Shown: positions 1 to 7,615, counted from the first letter of the stretch. The stretch is DNA of 30,414 nt from JBOFLG01 sp051657745 (GCA_051657745.1 JBOFLG010000138.1:1-30414), one strand, 5' to 3'. Notes: generated by a model from the sequence alone, not told the origin. Made by a program: numbers and translations.

Positions 1-1091
1 GCGGCGCCGCGAAACCGGGGCCCGGCGGCGGTGTTCCGGTCACCCTGGAGCAGGTGCGGCTGCCGGCCGGGGTCGCGCCCGTCGCGGTCACCAGCGCCGG
101 TGACCGCGTGCTGGTCGGTGGTCGCGCACCCAAGGGGTCCTCGGTGCGTCCTCGGCTCTACCTCGGACCGGATGCCGCCCGCCTCGCCGAGGTGCCCGTC
201 GCACCCGTATCGCCCACTGCGTTCGAGGCGAGGTGGTTCCAGCTCGACCTCACCGCCGAGGGCCGGGTCATGGCGCTCGCTGGAGCGCCGGCCGGGGCGC
301 ACTCGAACACCCGGTGGAGCACGTGGAGCGGCACCGCTGACGGTGTGGGTGAGCTGACCCAGCCGTTCGAAACCTTCGGCGGCTGGGGTGCGGGGGAGCT
401 CAACGGCTACGTACGCACCCCCGGTGGTGAGGCGATCGTTGGGTCGTGGGAAGGCTCGACCGGCCTCGACATCGCGGTCTGGCGGTTCGCCGGAGAGCGG
501 TGGACTCGCACGCCCACCGCGGCCGGGTCGGCACTGGCCAACACCCCGCAGTCGCTTGCCGCCGCTCGCCGGGCGACGGCTCGCGGGGACGGGGTGATCG
601 CGTCGGGGTCGGTCACCGAGCTGCGGCCCGGCTCGGTCGCCCTGCGCCCGGCCGTGTGGGTTACCGACTCGATCAACGCGCCGTGGCGGCGGGTCGATCT
701 ACCCTCGCCGGCAACGCTCGCCGAGGCGCATGCCGCGGGCTGTACCCCCGACCGGTGCACGGTGGTCGGCCAGGCCGACGGGCGGTTGGTCGCGTGGGTG
801 GTCGCCGCCGACGGCGAGGTGACACCGGTCGAGGGGCTGCCCACGGTGGGCGTCGGCGACAAGGTTCAGCTGCTCGCGCCGATGCCCGCGGATGACGGCA
901 CGCACCGGTTCGTCGTTGCCGACGGTGCCGCGGGCCGAGTGGTCGAGGTCGACGCCGACGGCGCGGTCGGCTGGCGCGCGTACTCGGCTCCGGGGGTCCC
1001 GGTCGCGGCGGCGACCACCTCGGCCGGGGTGGCCTGGGTGGTGCACGAGGCCGCTGACGGCACCACGGTGCTGCACACCATCCGGCGCTGA
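1..1091 (+). CDS. C-terminal part of a propeller-like hypothetical protein (5' end outside window)
   Basis: The reading frame is open from the first bases of the window and stops with TGA at 1089-1091, so the N-terminus and any signal peptide lie outside. The visible protein of about 362 residues is rich in Gly, Ala, Val and Thr. It shows recurring short beta-strand units such as VTSAGDRVLVGG, GGEAIVGSWEG and DRCTVVGQADGR, each with a small-residue turn and a following Trp or Val strand. That spacing resembles beta-propeller or WD-like sheets, often found in secreted or lipoprotein actinobacterial proteins. I see no catalytic motif. The fold is inferred from periodicity only. A GTG start for the next reading frame follows 3 bases after the stop. 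Confidence 0.75.
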   Translation, partial: GAAKPGPGGGVPVTLEQVRLPAGVAPVAVTSAGDRVLVGGRAPKGSSVRPRLYLGPDAARLAEVPVAPVSPTAFEARWFQLDLTAEGRVMALAGAPAGAHSNTRWSTWSGTADGVGELTQPFETFGGWGAGELNGYVRTPGGEAIVGSWEGSTGLDIAVWRFAGERWTRTPTAAGSALANTPQSLAAARRATARGDGVIASGSVTELRPGSVALRPAVWVTDSINAPWRRVDLPSPATLAEAHAAGCTPDRCTVVGQADGRLVAWVVAADGEVTPVEGLPTVGVGDKVQLLAPMPADDGTHRFVVADGAAGRVVEVDADGAVGWRAYSAPGVPVAAATTSAGVAWVVHEAADGTTVLHTIRR

Positions 1092-1094
1092 GTT

Positions 1095-1502
1095 GTGCCG
1101 CGCCGCAACCGGGTCGACCCGTGGGGCGACCCGAACGCCGTTTCCGCGCGTGGGCTGCTCACCGGCAATCGCGGCTGTCACGTCGTCGACGACGGGCAGG
1201 TCGTGCGCCAGCACGCGAACCGGGCGTGGATCACCTGCCGCCTGGAGTTCCGCGGGTGGCGTCATCCGCTCGCTGCGCCGCGCCGGTGGACACCAGTGTT
1301 CTTCCTCGATGACGCGGTGGCGCTCGCGGCCGGTCACCGGCCGTGCGCCACCTGCCGACGTACGGAGTACCTCGCTTACCGCGATGCCGTCGGGCGCGCG
1401 ATCGGGGTGCAGCGGCGGGGTCGGCGCCACCTGCGCTGCGAAAGTTGGCCAACCACCATCCGCGTCGACCGGTCGACGCACCCACCACCCGAAGGAGAAG
1501 CC
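1095..1502 (+). pseudogene. Truncated N-terminal part of a conserved actinobacterial protein, fused in frame to the next gene
   Basis: From GTG 1095 the frame encodes a stretch that I recognise as the start of a conserved uncharacterised actinobacterial family (MPRRNRVDPWGDPNAVSARG at the N-terminus, then FRGWRHPL, WTPVFFLDDAVALAAGHRPC and ATCRRTEYLAYRDAV). From memory the family is about 200-230 residues long. Here recognisable sequence ends near residue 105-110 (about 1420), followed by roughly 25 Arg-rich unrelated residues. No stop codon occurs before the ATG of the next gene, so the frame runs straight through it. I read this as a gene that lost its 3' half by deletion. Alternatively a genuine fusion protein of 293 residues is made. 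Function of the family is unknown to me. Confidence 0.6.
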
Positions 1503-1976
1503 ATGAGCAACAACGCACTTCAGCTCGACATCCCGGCCGGCGTACCGTGGATCGACTTCGCTCGCGAGTTCGACGCTCCAGTTGCCGCCGTCTTCACCGC
1601 GCACCGCGACCCCGAGCAGGTCAGGCAGTGGCTCGGGCCCGCCGACCTGGTCATGGAGATCGACCACTGGGAGTTCGTCACCGGCGGCGGATACGCCTAC
1701 ACGCACTCTCGCGACGACGACGTGTACGGCTTCCGCGGTGTGTTCCACTCGGTGCGGGAGAACGAGTTCGCGCTGCAGACCTTCGAGTTCGACGGAGCCC
1801 CCGACGAGGTGGCGCTGGAGTTCATGTGGTTCGAGGATCTCGGCGACGACCGCACCCGGCTGCGCGGCCGCAGCGTCGGGCGCACCGTCGAGGGCCGTGA
1901 TGCGATGGTCGAGTCAGGCATGGAGCACGGCATGGCCGAGAGCTATGACCGCCTCGACGTACTCCTCGCTGGATGA
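1503..1976 (+). CDS. SRPBCC / AHSA1-family protein (polyketide cyclase-like START fold)
   Basis: This is a 157-residue protein. ATG 1503 is preceded by a strong ribosome binding site (GAAGGAGAAG), so it is the natural start even though the frame is open further upstream. Family marks are the opening strand IDFAREFDAPVAAVFTAHRDPEQVRQWLGP, then YAYTHSRDDDVYGFRGVF, and a final helix region ending MEHGMAESYDRLDVLLAG. All are typical of AHSA1-like SRPBCC proteins, small cytoplasmic hydrophobic-ligand-binding helix-grip folds often found beside ArsR-type regulators. No such regulator lies adjacent here. Length is normal for the family. The ligand is unknown. Confidence 0.85.
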   Translation: MSNNALQLDIPAGVPWIDFAREFDAPVAAVFTAHRDPEQVRQWLGPADLVMEIDHWEFVTGGGYAYTHSRDDDVYGFRGVFHSVRENEFALQTFEFDGAPDEVALEFMWFEDLGDDRTRLRGRSVGRTVEGRDAMVESGMEHGMAESYDRLDVLLAG

Positions 1977-1983
1977 CGACGGC

Positions 1984-2166
1984 TCACTCGTCGGCGTCGC
2001 GCCCGGCGTCTGCGAGCCGTTCGCGGAGCCGGGCGCGCACCTCGTCGGGGGTGTAGGCCCGCCGCTGTCGCTCGCCGCGCGCCACCAGGGCTCCGGTGGC
2101 GACGACGCCGGTGACTGCGGCCAGCCCGGCGAGTTTGAACCATCGGTTGCGGTTGCGCTGCGGCAT
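1984..2166 (-). CDS. Small single-span membrane protein
   Basis: This is a 60-residue protein starting MPQRNRNRWFKLAGLAAVTG. It has a basic N-terminus, one hydrophobic segment at about residues 10-28 (LAGLAAVTGVVATGALVA), and a charged cytoplasmic tail with YTPDEVRARLRERLADA. Similar short proteins are widespread in actinobacteria and have no known role. A longer start at 2196 (10 more residues) is possible, but it would run into the 8-bp tandem repeat, so I prefer the Met at 2166. The gene converges on the AHSA1 gene, whose stop lies 7 bases away. Confidence 0.65.
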   Translation of the reverse strand: MPQRNRNRWFKLAGLAAVTGVVATGALVARGERQRRAYTPDEVRARLRERLADAGRDADE

Positions 2167-2176
2167 GCACCGCAGG

Positions 2177-2224
2177 CTACCGACCCACCGACCCACCGAC
2201 CTACCGGGCTACCGGGCTACCGGG
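2177..2224. repeat. Six tandem 8-bp units
   Basis: Units of CTACCGAC, CCACCGAC (twice) and CTACCGGG (three times) follow without interruption. They sit just upstream of the small membrane protein gene and could cause slippage-length variation in its promoter region. Confidence 0.85.
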
Positions 2225-2330
2225 TCAGCGCGATTGCCGCCCCGGTCGCCGGCCTCGCACCGACCGTGCGACATCCGAGGGCCAGCGCGCGGGTGTCGCC
2301 CACGCCCCGATTCGAGGCCGACCGGTGCGG

Positions 2331-2813
2331 CTACCGGCCGCTGGCCGGTTCGGCGGGTCTGCGAAGCCGGGCGGGCAGAAACGCGGCGCCGGGTGCGTCA
2401 TCCGAACTGGCCACGGAATCCGCCGCGTTGGCGACCGCGCATCGCCGCAGCGACAGGCAGCCGCAGCCGATGCACGAGTCGAGGCCGTCGCGCAGCCGCT
2501 CCAGTGCGTCGATCTGGTCGTCGAGCCGGCTCCGCCAGTGACGCGAAATACGTTGCCAGTCAGCCTTGCTCGGCGTGCGCTCGGCAGGGAGGCCGGAAAG
2601 TTCGGCGGTGATCTCCTCGAGGGTCAGGCCCACGTTGGCGGCGGCCCGGATGAAGGCCAGCCGCCGGAGCGTCTGGCGCGAGAACAGCCGTTGGCCCCCG
2701 GCACTGCGTTGGGCCGAAATCAGGCCGCGGCTCTCGTAGTAGCGCAACGCGGACGCAGTGAATCCACTGCGGGCGCCTACCTCGCCGATCGACATCAACT
2801 CCTGTGTGTGCAT
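2331..2813 (-). CDS. soxR: Redox-sensing MerR-family regulator SoxR
   Basis: This is a 160-residue protein. An N-terminal MerR winged helix (MSIGEVGARSGFTASALRYYESRGLISAQR, residues about 7-36) is followed by a long dimerisation helix. The cysteine cluster CIGCGCLSLRRC lies near residues 113-124, the four-Cys pattern that holds the [2Fe-2S] centre in SoxR. The protein would act as a dimer that distorts its promoter when the cluster is oxidised, for example by redox-cycling compounds. It is divergent from the SDR gene, with a good SoxR box between them (2845-2862). In actinobacteria SoxR usually controls oxidoreductases and pumps rather than soxS, which fits the neighbour. Length is normal. 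Confidence 0.93.
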   Translation of the reverse strand: MHTQELMSIGEVGARSGFTASALRYYESRGLISAQRSAGGQRLFSRQTLRRLAFIRAAANVGLTLEEITAELSGLPAERTPSKADWQRISRHWRSRLDDQIDALERLRDGLDSCIGCGCLSLRRCAVANAADSVASSDDAPGAAFLPARLRRPAEPASGR

Positions 2814-2844
2814 ACCGCCACCAGTCGCTCGTCACATATCTTGA

Positions 2845-2862
2845 CTTCACGTTAACATGAGG
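2845..2862. promoter_or_regulatory. SoxR box
   Basis: CTTCACGTTAACATGAGG matches the E. coli SoxR box CCTCAAGTTAACTTGAGG at 15 of 18 positions, including the central GTTAAC. It lies between TTGACT (2841-2846) and TAGCAG (2863-2868), as expected for MerR-type spacer binding, just upstream of the SDR gene. Confidence 0.8.
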
Positions 2863-2878
2863 TAGCAGGCTCTCGGCC

Positions 2879-3670
2879 ATGAACTCCGAACGCAACGTCG
2901 CCCTCATCACCGGAGGGTCCGCGGGCCTCGGCCGCGAACTCGCCCATCGCCTCGCTGACCAGGGGTGGTCGGTCGTCATCACCGGGCGCCGAGCCGGCCG
3001 GGTCGAGGATGCCGTGCGCCCCGGCGTGCATCCAGTGCGCGGTGACGTAGGCGACGCCGACCATCGGTCGGTGCTGGTCGACATGGTCACCGACCTCGGC
3101 CGTCTCGACCTATTGGTCAATAACGCCAGCACGCTGGGGCCGACACCGCTGCCGCTGGTCGCCGACCTGCCACCCGGCGCGCTCGACCCGGTCTGGCGAA
3201 CCAACGTGGACGCTCCGATCGACCTGCTGGTTCGGCTACTGCCGGCGCTCGCGGCCAGTGGCGGGGTGGCGGTGTCGGTGTCCTCCGACGCGGCGGTCGA
3301 GCACTACCCGGGCTGGGGCGCGTACGGCGCCTCGAAGGCCGCGCTCGAGCACCTCACGCTGACTGTCGCGGCCGAGAACCCCGAGGTCCCGATCTATGTG
3401 ATCGACCCGGGAGACATGCGCACCGAGATGCATCAGGAGGCATTCCCGGGCCAGGACATCAGCGACCGGCCGCTCCCGGCAACGGTGGTGCCAGGGATGC
3501 TCGCGCTGCTCGCGCGTCGACCACTGTCGGGCCGGTATCGCGTCGCCGACCTCGCCGCCGGGGATCTGGCCACGGCGCAGCCGGTCGCCGAGCCGGACGC
3601 CGAGGTGCTGGCTGCTGGGATGCCGGTCTCCGCGGAACGTGCTGTCGCGGAGCGGGTGGTGTCGCTGTGA
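2879..3670 (+). CDS. Short-chain dehydrogenase/reductase, likely SoxR target
   Basis: This is a 263-residue classical SDR. The Rossmann motif TGGSAGLG is at residues 11-18, NNAS at 81-84, a Ser near 135-136, and the catalytic YGASK at 149-153. These imply NAD(P)(H)-dependent oxidoreduction in the cytoplasm; the substrate cannot be told. The PGDMRTEMHQ segment after the active site and a C-terminal extension of about 50 residues are seen in SDRs that precede a QueA-like gene in actinobacteria. The stop overlaps the GTG of that gene by four bases, so the two are co-translated. The SoxR box at its promoter suggests induction by redox-active compounds. Confidence 0.9.
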   Translation: MNSERNVALITGGSAGLGRELAHRLADQGWSVVITGRRAGRVEDAVRPGVHPVRGDVGDADHRSVLVDMVTDLGRLDLLVNNASTLGPTPLPLVADLPPGALDPVWRTNVDAPIDLLVRLLPALAASGGVAVSVSSDAAVEHYPGWGAYGASKAALEHLTLTVAAENPEVPIYVIDPGDMRTEMHQEAFPGQDISDRPLPATVVPGMLALLARRPLSGRYRVADLAAGDLATAQPVAEPDAEVLAAGMPVSAERAVAERVVSL

Positions 3671-4713
3671 CCGCGGTGGTGGGCCGGCCGACTACCCGGT
3701 TTTCGCCAGCGGCGTTCGCGACGGTACCCCCGGAGTCGCGCGGCCTGGCCCGCGATGAGGTGCGCCTCCTCGTGGCCCGGCCGAACGGCATCCGGCACGT
3801 ACGCTTCCGCGACCTCGCCGACCAGCTCGGCCCCGGTGACCTCGTGGCGGTCAACACCTCCGCGACCGTGCCGGCCGAACTCGACGGCGACCTCACCGGG
3901 AGGGGCGCGGTCGTCATCCACGTGGCATCCCGGCTCGCCGACGACAGCCGGGTGGTCGAGGTGCGGACCGCGCCGGATGCCGAGCGGGCGGTACTGGATG
4001 CCGAACCGGACGACCTGGTGACGGCAGGTGCAGTCGTCATCCAGTTGGCCGAGCCGTACCCATTCCGGGCCTCGCCGACGGGCGCGGGTAACCGGCTGTG
4101 GCGAGCTGCGGTGACCGGGGACCTCGACCGCGAACTGGCGACCCGCGGGCGCCCGATCGGGTACGGATATCTCGAGCGGCCGCTCCCGCTGGAGGCGTAC
4201 CAGACCGTGTTCGGGATCCAACCGGGAAGTGCCGAGATGCCCTCTGCGGGGCGGCCGTTCACGACCGAGCTGGTCACGCGGCTGGTTGCGGCTGGGGTCG
4301 GTGTCGTGCCGGTCACCCTGCACACCGGCGTGTCGTCGCAGGAGGCGGGCGAAGGCCCGCAGCCAGAGTGGTTCGAGGTGCCTGGCGCGACGGCCGCCGC
4401 GGTGAACGCGACCCGCGCCGCCGGCGGTCGGGTGGTCGCGGTCGGCACCACGGTCACCCGGGCGCTGGAGTCAGCGGTGGCGGATGGCGCGGTCGTCGCC
4501 CGCTCGGGGTGGACCGACCGGGTCGTGACCGCAGGCGACCCCCCGCAGGTGGTGAGTGGTCTGATCTCGGGGTGGCACGACCCGGCGGCCTCACATGTCC
4601 TGCTGGTCGAGGCGGTCGCCGGCGAATCCCTGACCCAGGCCGCCTACGACGCGGCGGTGGCGGCCGGCTACCTGTGGCACGAGTTCGGCGACAGCGCACT
4701 GTTTCTCCCCTGA
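3667..4713 (+). CDS. queA: QueA-family S-adenosylmethionine:tRNA ribosyltransferase-isomerase homologue
   Basis: This 348-residue protein matches the QueA family (about 350) over its length. Marks include LGPGDLVAVNTSATVPAEL near the N-terminus, GRPIGYGYLERPLPLEAYQTVFG, SAEMPSAGRPFTTELV in the middle and the closing HLLV-like segment ASHVLLVEAVAG with AYDAAVAAGYLWHEFGDSALFLP. Canonical QueA transfers the ribosyl part of SAM to 7-aminomethyl-7-deazaguanine in tRNA. No other queuosine gene (tgt, queC, queF) is in the window, and many actinobacteria with this SDR-linked form lack the pathway. Its real substrate may therefore differ. Start is GTG 3667, overlapping the SDR stop. Confidence 0.85.
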   Translation: MTAVVGRPTTRFSPAAFATVPPESRGLARDEVRLLVARPNGIRHVRFRDLADQLGPGDLVAVNTSATVPAELDGDLTGRGAVVIHVASRLADDSRVVEVRTAPDAERAVLDAEPDDLVTAGAVVIQLAEPYPFRASPTGAGNRLWRAAVTGDLDRELATRGRPIGYGYLERPLPLEAYQTVFGIQPGSAEMPSAGRPFTTELVTRLVAAGVGVVPVTLHTGVSSQEAGEGPQPEWFEVPGATAAAVNATRAAGGRVVAVGTTVTRALESAVADGAVVARSGWTDRVVTAGDPPQVVSGLISGWHDPAASHVLLVEAVAGESLTQAAYDAAVAAGYLWHEFGDSALFLP

Positions 4714-5012
4714 TCGGTGCGGTCGGTCCGGGGCCTGGTGCGGTTGGTGCTCGCCGGTGTGCGGCGGGCTGAGTTCATGCTGCCCCTGTGGGGACCCGCT
4801 GTGCACGGGAGATGGGCGTAGCCCTCGGTGGCAACAAACAGTTGGTGTGTTCGACACCTGGGAGTCGCCCTTTTGCTGCGGGGCCGCCGGTCCGGTTAGT
4901 ACGCTTTCGAACGCCGAGAGGGACATTGGCCACCGACCGCCACCAGCGAGGCTGACCATTTGTCATGCCGGTGCTTCATCCACCACCCCTGCAACTGTGA
5001 GGAATCCTTTTG
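4714..5012. other. Intergenic leader region upstream of the secreted binding protein
   Basis: This is about 300 bases with no convincing gene. TACGCT at 4910-4915 is a plausible -10 element and would give a leader of roughly 90 bases to the following gene. A Shine-Dalgarno-like GTGAGGA at 4997-5003 sits 9 bases before ATG 5013. I recognise no riboswitch. Confidence 0.5.
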
Positions 5013-5972
5013 ATGCACAAATTTCCTATCCGGTCGCTCGTCGCCACCGGCGTCGCGGCATTGCTGGTCGCCGCCGGCGCATCGAATGCGCACGCCGACC
5101 CGGAATTCACCCCGGATGCCAATGACGTCGTCGGCGTCGGGTCAGACACCACCGAACTCGTGATGAACACGCTGGCCACCGAGTACAACAATTCTGGTGA
5201 TGTCGTGGCGGGGCGCCGGTTGGCGTCCTGGGACGCGGTCGGGTCGCGGTTCATCAGGCCGCGTTTCGGCGCGGGGCCGATCCTCCGCCCGACCGGCTCC
5301 TTCGCCGGGATCGACACCATCCAGGAAACGCGGTCGGTGACCTTCGCTCGCTCCTCGCGCGGCCCGGACGAGATCGCTGATCGGGGAACGGTGTTCTACC
5401 CCTTCGCGAGAGACAGACTGAACTACGCCTACGCCAAGCCGACGAGCGTGGTCGCAACTAACCTGTCGTCAGCCGATCTCCGGGAGATCTACACCTGCGT
5501 CAAGACGAACTGGCAGCAGTTCGGTGGCCCGAACAAGCGAATTCAGGCCCGAATCCCCGAATTCGGCGCAGGGCTCCGCACGTTCTTCCTCAACTCGATC
5601 GGAGTCACCGAGGAACAGATCGCGGAGGCCGTCGATCAGCCAGACACTCGGTGCGATGTCGCCGCGGTTCAAAGCAATGACCCTGCTGCGGTGATCGACC
5701 AACCGGGCGCGATTGTGCCGTTCTCTGTTGCGAAGTACTCGTCGCTGCCAATCAGTGACAAGGACCAGGTTTCCCTTGCCACGATGGCACCGTTTGCGCC
5801 GAGCCGACTCGTGTACAACGTGCTCCGCGCCAACAGCGTGCCGGCCATCGGGCCACTCTTCGATGAGGCCAGCTGGATCTGTACGAGCACCCGAGCCGGC
5901 CAGGTCATCGCGGCACGGGGCTTTACCCGGCTGCCGTCCGGCCAGTGTGGGGTGGGCGTGCCGGTCCCGTGA
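5013..5972 (+). CDS. Secreted PstS-like periplasmic-binding-fold protein
   Basis: This 319-residue protein has a Sec signal peptide: basic start MHKFPIR, hydrophobic core to about residue 22, AxA-type cleavage after NAHA at about 28. The mature part begins with VVGVGSDTTELVMNTLATEYN, the opening of PBP-like (PstS, phosphate-binding type II) folds. It has the family-like segments SRGPDEIADRGTVFYPFARDRLNYAY and LSSADLREIYTCVKTNWQQFGG. No lipobox and no pstCAB genes are nearby, so it is a stand-alone secreted binding or scaffold protein. Two or more cysteines in the mature part (YTCV, TRCDV, WICTS, GQCGV) may form disulfides. ATG 5013 fits the ribosome binding site better than TTG 5010. Confidence 0.8.
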   Translation: MHKFPIRSLVATGVAALLVAAGASNAHADPEFTPDANDVVGVGSDTTELVMNTLATEYNNSGDVVAGRRLASWDAVGSRFIRPRFGAGPILRPTGSFAGIDTIQETRSVTFARSSRGPDEIADRGTVFYPFARDRLNYAYAKPTSVVATNLSSADLREIYTCVKTNWQQFGGPNKRIQARIPEFGAGLRTFFLNSIGVTEEQIAEAVDQPDTRCDVAAVQSNDPAAVIDQPGAIVPFSVAKYSSLPISDKDQVSLATMAPFAPSRLVYNVLRANSVPAIGPLFDEASWICTSTRAGQVIAARGFTRLPSGQCGVGVPVP

Positions 5973-5991
5973 CCGCTCGCACCACGTAACA

Positions 5992-6061
5992 ACAGCATCG
6001 CCAGCCCGGCGGTAGCGACTCGGATTCGTCATCCGGGCCGCTGCCGCCGGGCTGATGCTGT
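5992..6061 (+). terminator. Long hairpin after the binding-protein gene
   Basis: The arms at about 5992-6017 and 6039-6061 are complementary apart from a 3-base bulge and one G-T position. They lie 20 bases after the stop. There is no U tract, as is common for actinobacterial terminators. Confidence 0.75.
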
Positions 6062-6121
6062 CAGAAGGGCCGCTCACGATCGCGGGGCGATGACCAGACC
6101 GGCGGGAAAGGCCGCGTCAGT

Positions 6122-6247
6122 GCCGCGCCACGAGGCGCGGCGTGCGCATTGCCCCGGTTCGGCCGCACCGCCGAACCGGGGCCGGGGCGCCGACGGCTGG
6201 TGCCGCCATCCGAGATCCTGACGGTCGCGGATGCCGGATGGCGGCAC
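6122..6247. repeat. Three consecutive perfect inverted repeats
   Basis: The perfect arms are: 6122-6129 with 6134-6141 (GCCGCGCC, 4-base loop); 6152-6163 with 6170-6181 (CCCCGGTTCGGC, 6-base loop); and 6200-6212 with 6235-6247 (GTGCCGCCATCCG, 22-base loop). They follow the terminator hairpin directly and lie outside any gene. They could be a structured RNA, stacked terminators or a protein-binding array. Confidence 0.85.
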
Positions 6248-6431
6248 CGTGGCATCCGAGCCTCACCCTGCGTGGCCCGGGTGCCGGTGTGGTGGTGTCA
6301 CGGCCGAACCAGGTGGGGGTGACGGACTCCACCGAAGGTATCGGACCGGCGATCTGCGCGCCTGCGCATCGTCGGCGCTGCCACCCCGGGGGCGGTCATC
6401 CACGGTTGGCGATGCGACCCCGGCCTGCAAC

Positions 6432-6447
6432 TTTTCACATGCGAAAA
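6432..6447. promoter_or_regulatory. Palindromic candidate operator 1
   Basis: TTTTCACATGCGAAAA is a near-perfect 16-bp palindrome in GC-rich surroundings. It matches the second site (6516-6531) at 12 of 16 positions, and the starts are 84 bp apart (eight helical turns). Confidence 0.55.
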
Positions 6448-6515
6448 CCTACCGTGCCATCCGTGATGGCGCGAGTCGTGGAAGAGCCATCGGCGAGTCA
6501 AGACATGGCAGGCGC

Positions 6516-6531
6516 TTTTTGCGTGAGAAAA
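6516..6531. promoter_or_regulatory. Palindromic candidate operator 2
   Basis: TTTTTGCGTGAGAAAA shares the TTTT-N8-AAAA frame and the central C-TG-G bases with the first site. It lies about 70 bp before the EspR-like gene start. Autoregulation by that protein is an inference. Confidence 0.5.
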
Positions 6532-6601
6532 GCAGACTGTCGGCCGCCGAATGGCGTACGACCACGCGACCTCGGGCCAGGGCTGGCAAACTAGGCCTGT
6601 C

Positions 6602-6991
6602 ATGCCGCAGGACTCCTCAGGCACCAGCCCCGACGATTGCCCGTCGCTGCCCGACGTCGCGTCGGCGCTCAACCGTCTCCTCACGACCGTGCGATGGATC
6701 GACGGCGAGGGCCTGTTGCACGACTACGACAACAACGTGCACCTCGCCCGTGCGGTGTCGATGGTGCGCGGGCTGACCTCACATGTGTATATCCAGCGGA
6801 TCCGGCAGGGCACCCAGCCGGACCCCCGGGCGAGTGTGTTGTGGGCCATTGCTCGGGTGCTCAGCGAACGTGCGGCGGTCGAGATCACGATGGACTACTT
6901 CTTCAACCCGGCGACCCGGGCTCGCATCCAACGGGCGCTCGACCTCGAGTTGGAGCGGGTGATGATGCGGTCTCGGAGTCAACGCGGATGA
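6602..6991 (+). CDS. EspR-like helix-turn-helix protein
   Basis: This is a 129-residue protein from ATG 6602. The pattern LNRLLTTV (residues about 21-28), a helix with HLARAVSMVRGLTSHVYIQRIRQGTQPDPRASVLWAIARVL and a following MDYFF closely follows the N-terminal HTH of mycobacterial EspR. In EspR, S-x-x-Y-x-x-x-(I/L)-R-x-G carries the recognition helix. The C-terminal helix RARIQRALDLELERVMMRSR is probably for dimerisation and is shorter than in EspR. EspR binds at distance and bridges DNA; the two phased palindromes upstream would suit that. The upstream in-frame start at 6551 has no better support. Confidence 0.75.
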   Translation: MPQDSSGTSPDDCPSLPDVASALNRLLTTVRWIDGEGLLHDYDNNVHLARAVSMVRGLTSHVYIQRIRQGTQPDPRASVLWAIARVLSERAAVEITMDYFFNPATRARIQRALDLELERVMMRSRSQRG

Positions 6992-7033
6992 CGCTGGCTC
7001 GCCCGGTGGTACGTGATCGTCCTGCCGAGCCGG

Positions 7034-7615
7034 TCAGGCACCACGGCGGACCGGAAAGGCTGAGGCGGTGACGAACACCAACTCCGTCTCCTTCGGAACA
7101 CGTTCTCCCGCAGCCTGTTTGCGCTCAACAGAACGTGCCTTGAAGCGCTCGAAGACCTCGGCCAATGCCGCATCGAGCTCATCGAGATCGGTGGCGGTGA
7201 GCCACAGCGAGTAGTCCCGGCCGATCTGGGCCTCGACCCACTCCCGCGACCACTCCCCGGTCTGCCGTTCGGCGTCGAACCGGCGGATCCGATTGATCCG
7301 ACGCTGCACCATGATCCAGGACAGATCCTCCAGCGCCCGGGCGATCGCGGGGTCACCGCCAGCGTCGTTGGACCAACTGATCGGGACCTCACGAGCCCGC
7401 CACATTGCCGCTCGGCCCCTGCCGCCGACATGATCGATCCACCCACCCTCGGCCAGAGCGCCGAGATGCGCCTGGATGCCGCCGCGCGCCTCGGGCACGA
7501 CCCGGGCCAGTTCGGCCGTCGACAGCGGCCGCCCTTCCGCCTTCAACTGCTCGAATAGATCCATCCGCGCCGGGTCGGCAGCCGCCCGAAAATACCGGAG
7601 TCGGTCGATGTCCAC
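7034..7615 (-). CDS. ArsR-like winged-helix transcriptional regulator
   Basis: This is a 193-residue protein. Residues 1-75 form an ArsR-type wHTH: VDIDRLRYFRAAADPARMDLFEQL, then PLSTAELARVVPEARGGIQAHLGALAEGGWIDHVGGRGRAAMWRA. The C-terminal half is helical with WSREWVEAQIGRDYSLWLTATDLDELDAALAEVFERF, a pattern of ArsR-like proteins with a trailing ligand or dimer domain. I see no metal-binding cysteine set. The start is GTG 7615: a TAGAGT -10 element (7628-7623 on this strand) lies 7 bases before it, implying a leaderless mRNA. The frame remains open upstream but that part is low-complexity. Confidence 0.8.
   Translation of the reverse strand: MDIDRLRYFRAAADPARMDLFEQLKAEGRPLSTAELARVVPEARGGIQAHLGALAEGGWIDHVGGRGRAAMWRAREVPISWSNDAGGDPAIARALEDLSWIMVQRRINRIRRFDAERQTGEWSREWVEAQIGRDYSLWLTATDLDELDAALAEVFERFKARSVERKQAAGERVPKETELVFVTASAFPVRRGA

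Larger units (their letters stand above)
6248..6601. other. Gene-free upstream region of the EspR-like gene
   Basis: I find no credible coding sequence here. The stretch contains a perfect 6-bp inverted repeat GCCATC-CGT-GATGGC at 6456-6470 and the two related palindromes listed separately. It is clearly less GC-rich near 6430-6535 than its surroundings, which suits a promoter and operator zone. Confidence 0.6.

Noticed and set aside
5013..5972. Phosphate uptake system
   Set aside because: Only a PstS-like fold is present; no PstA, PstB, PstC or lipobox.
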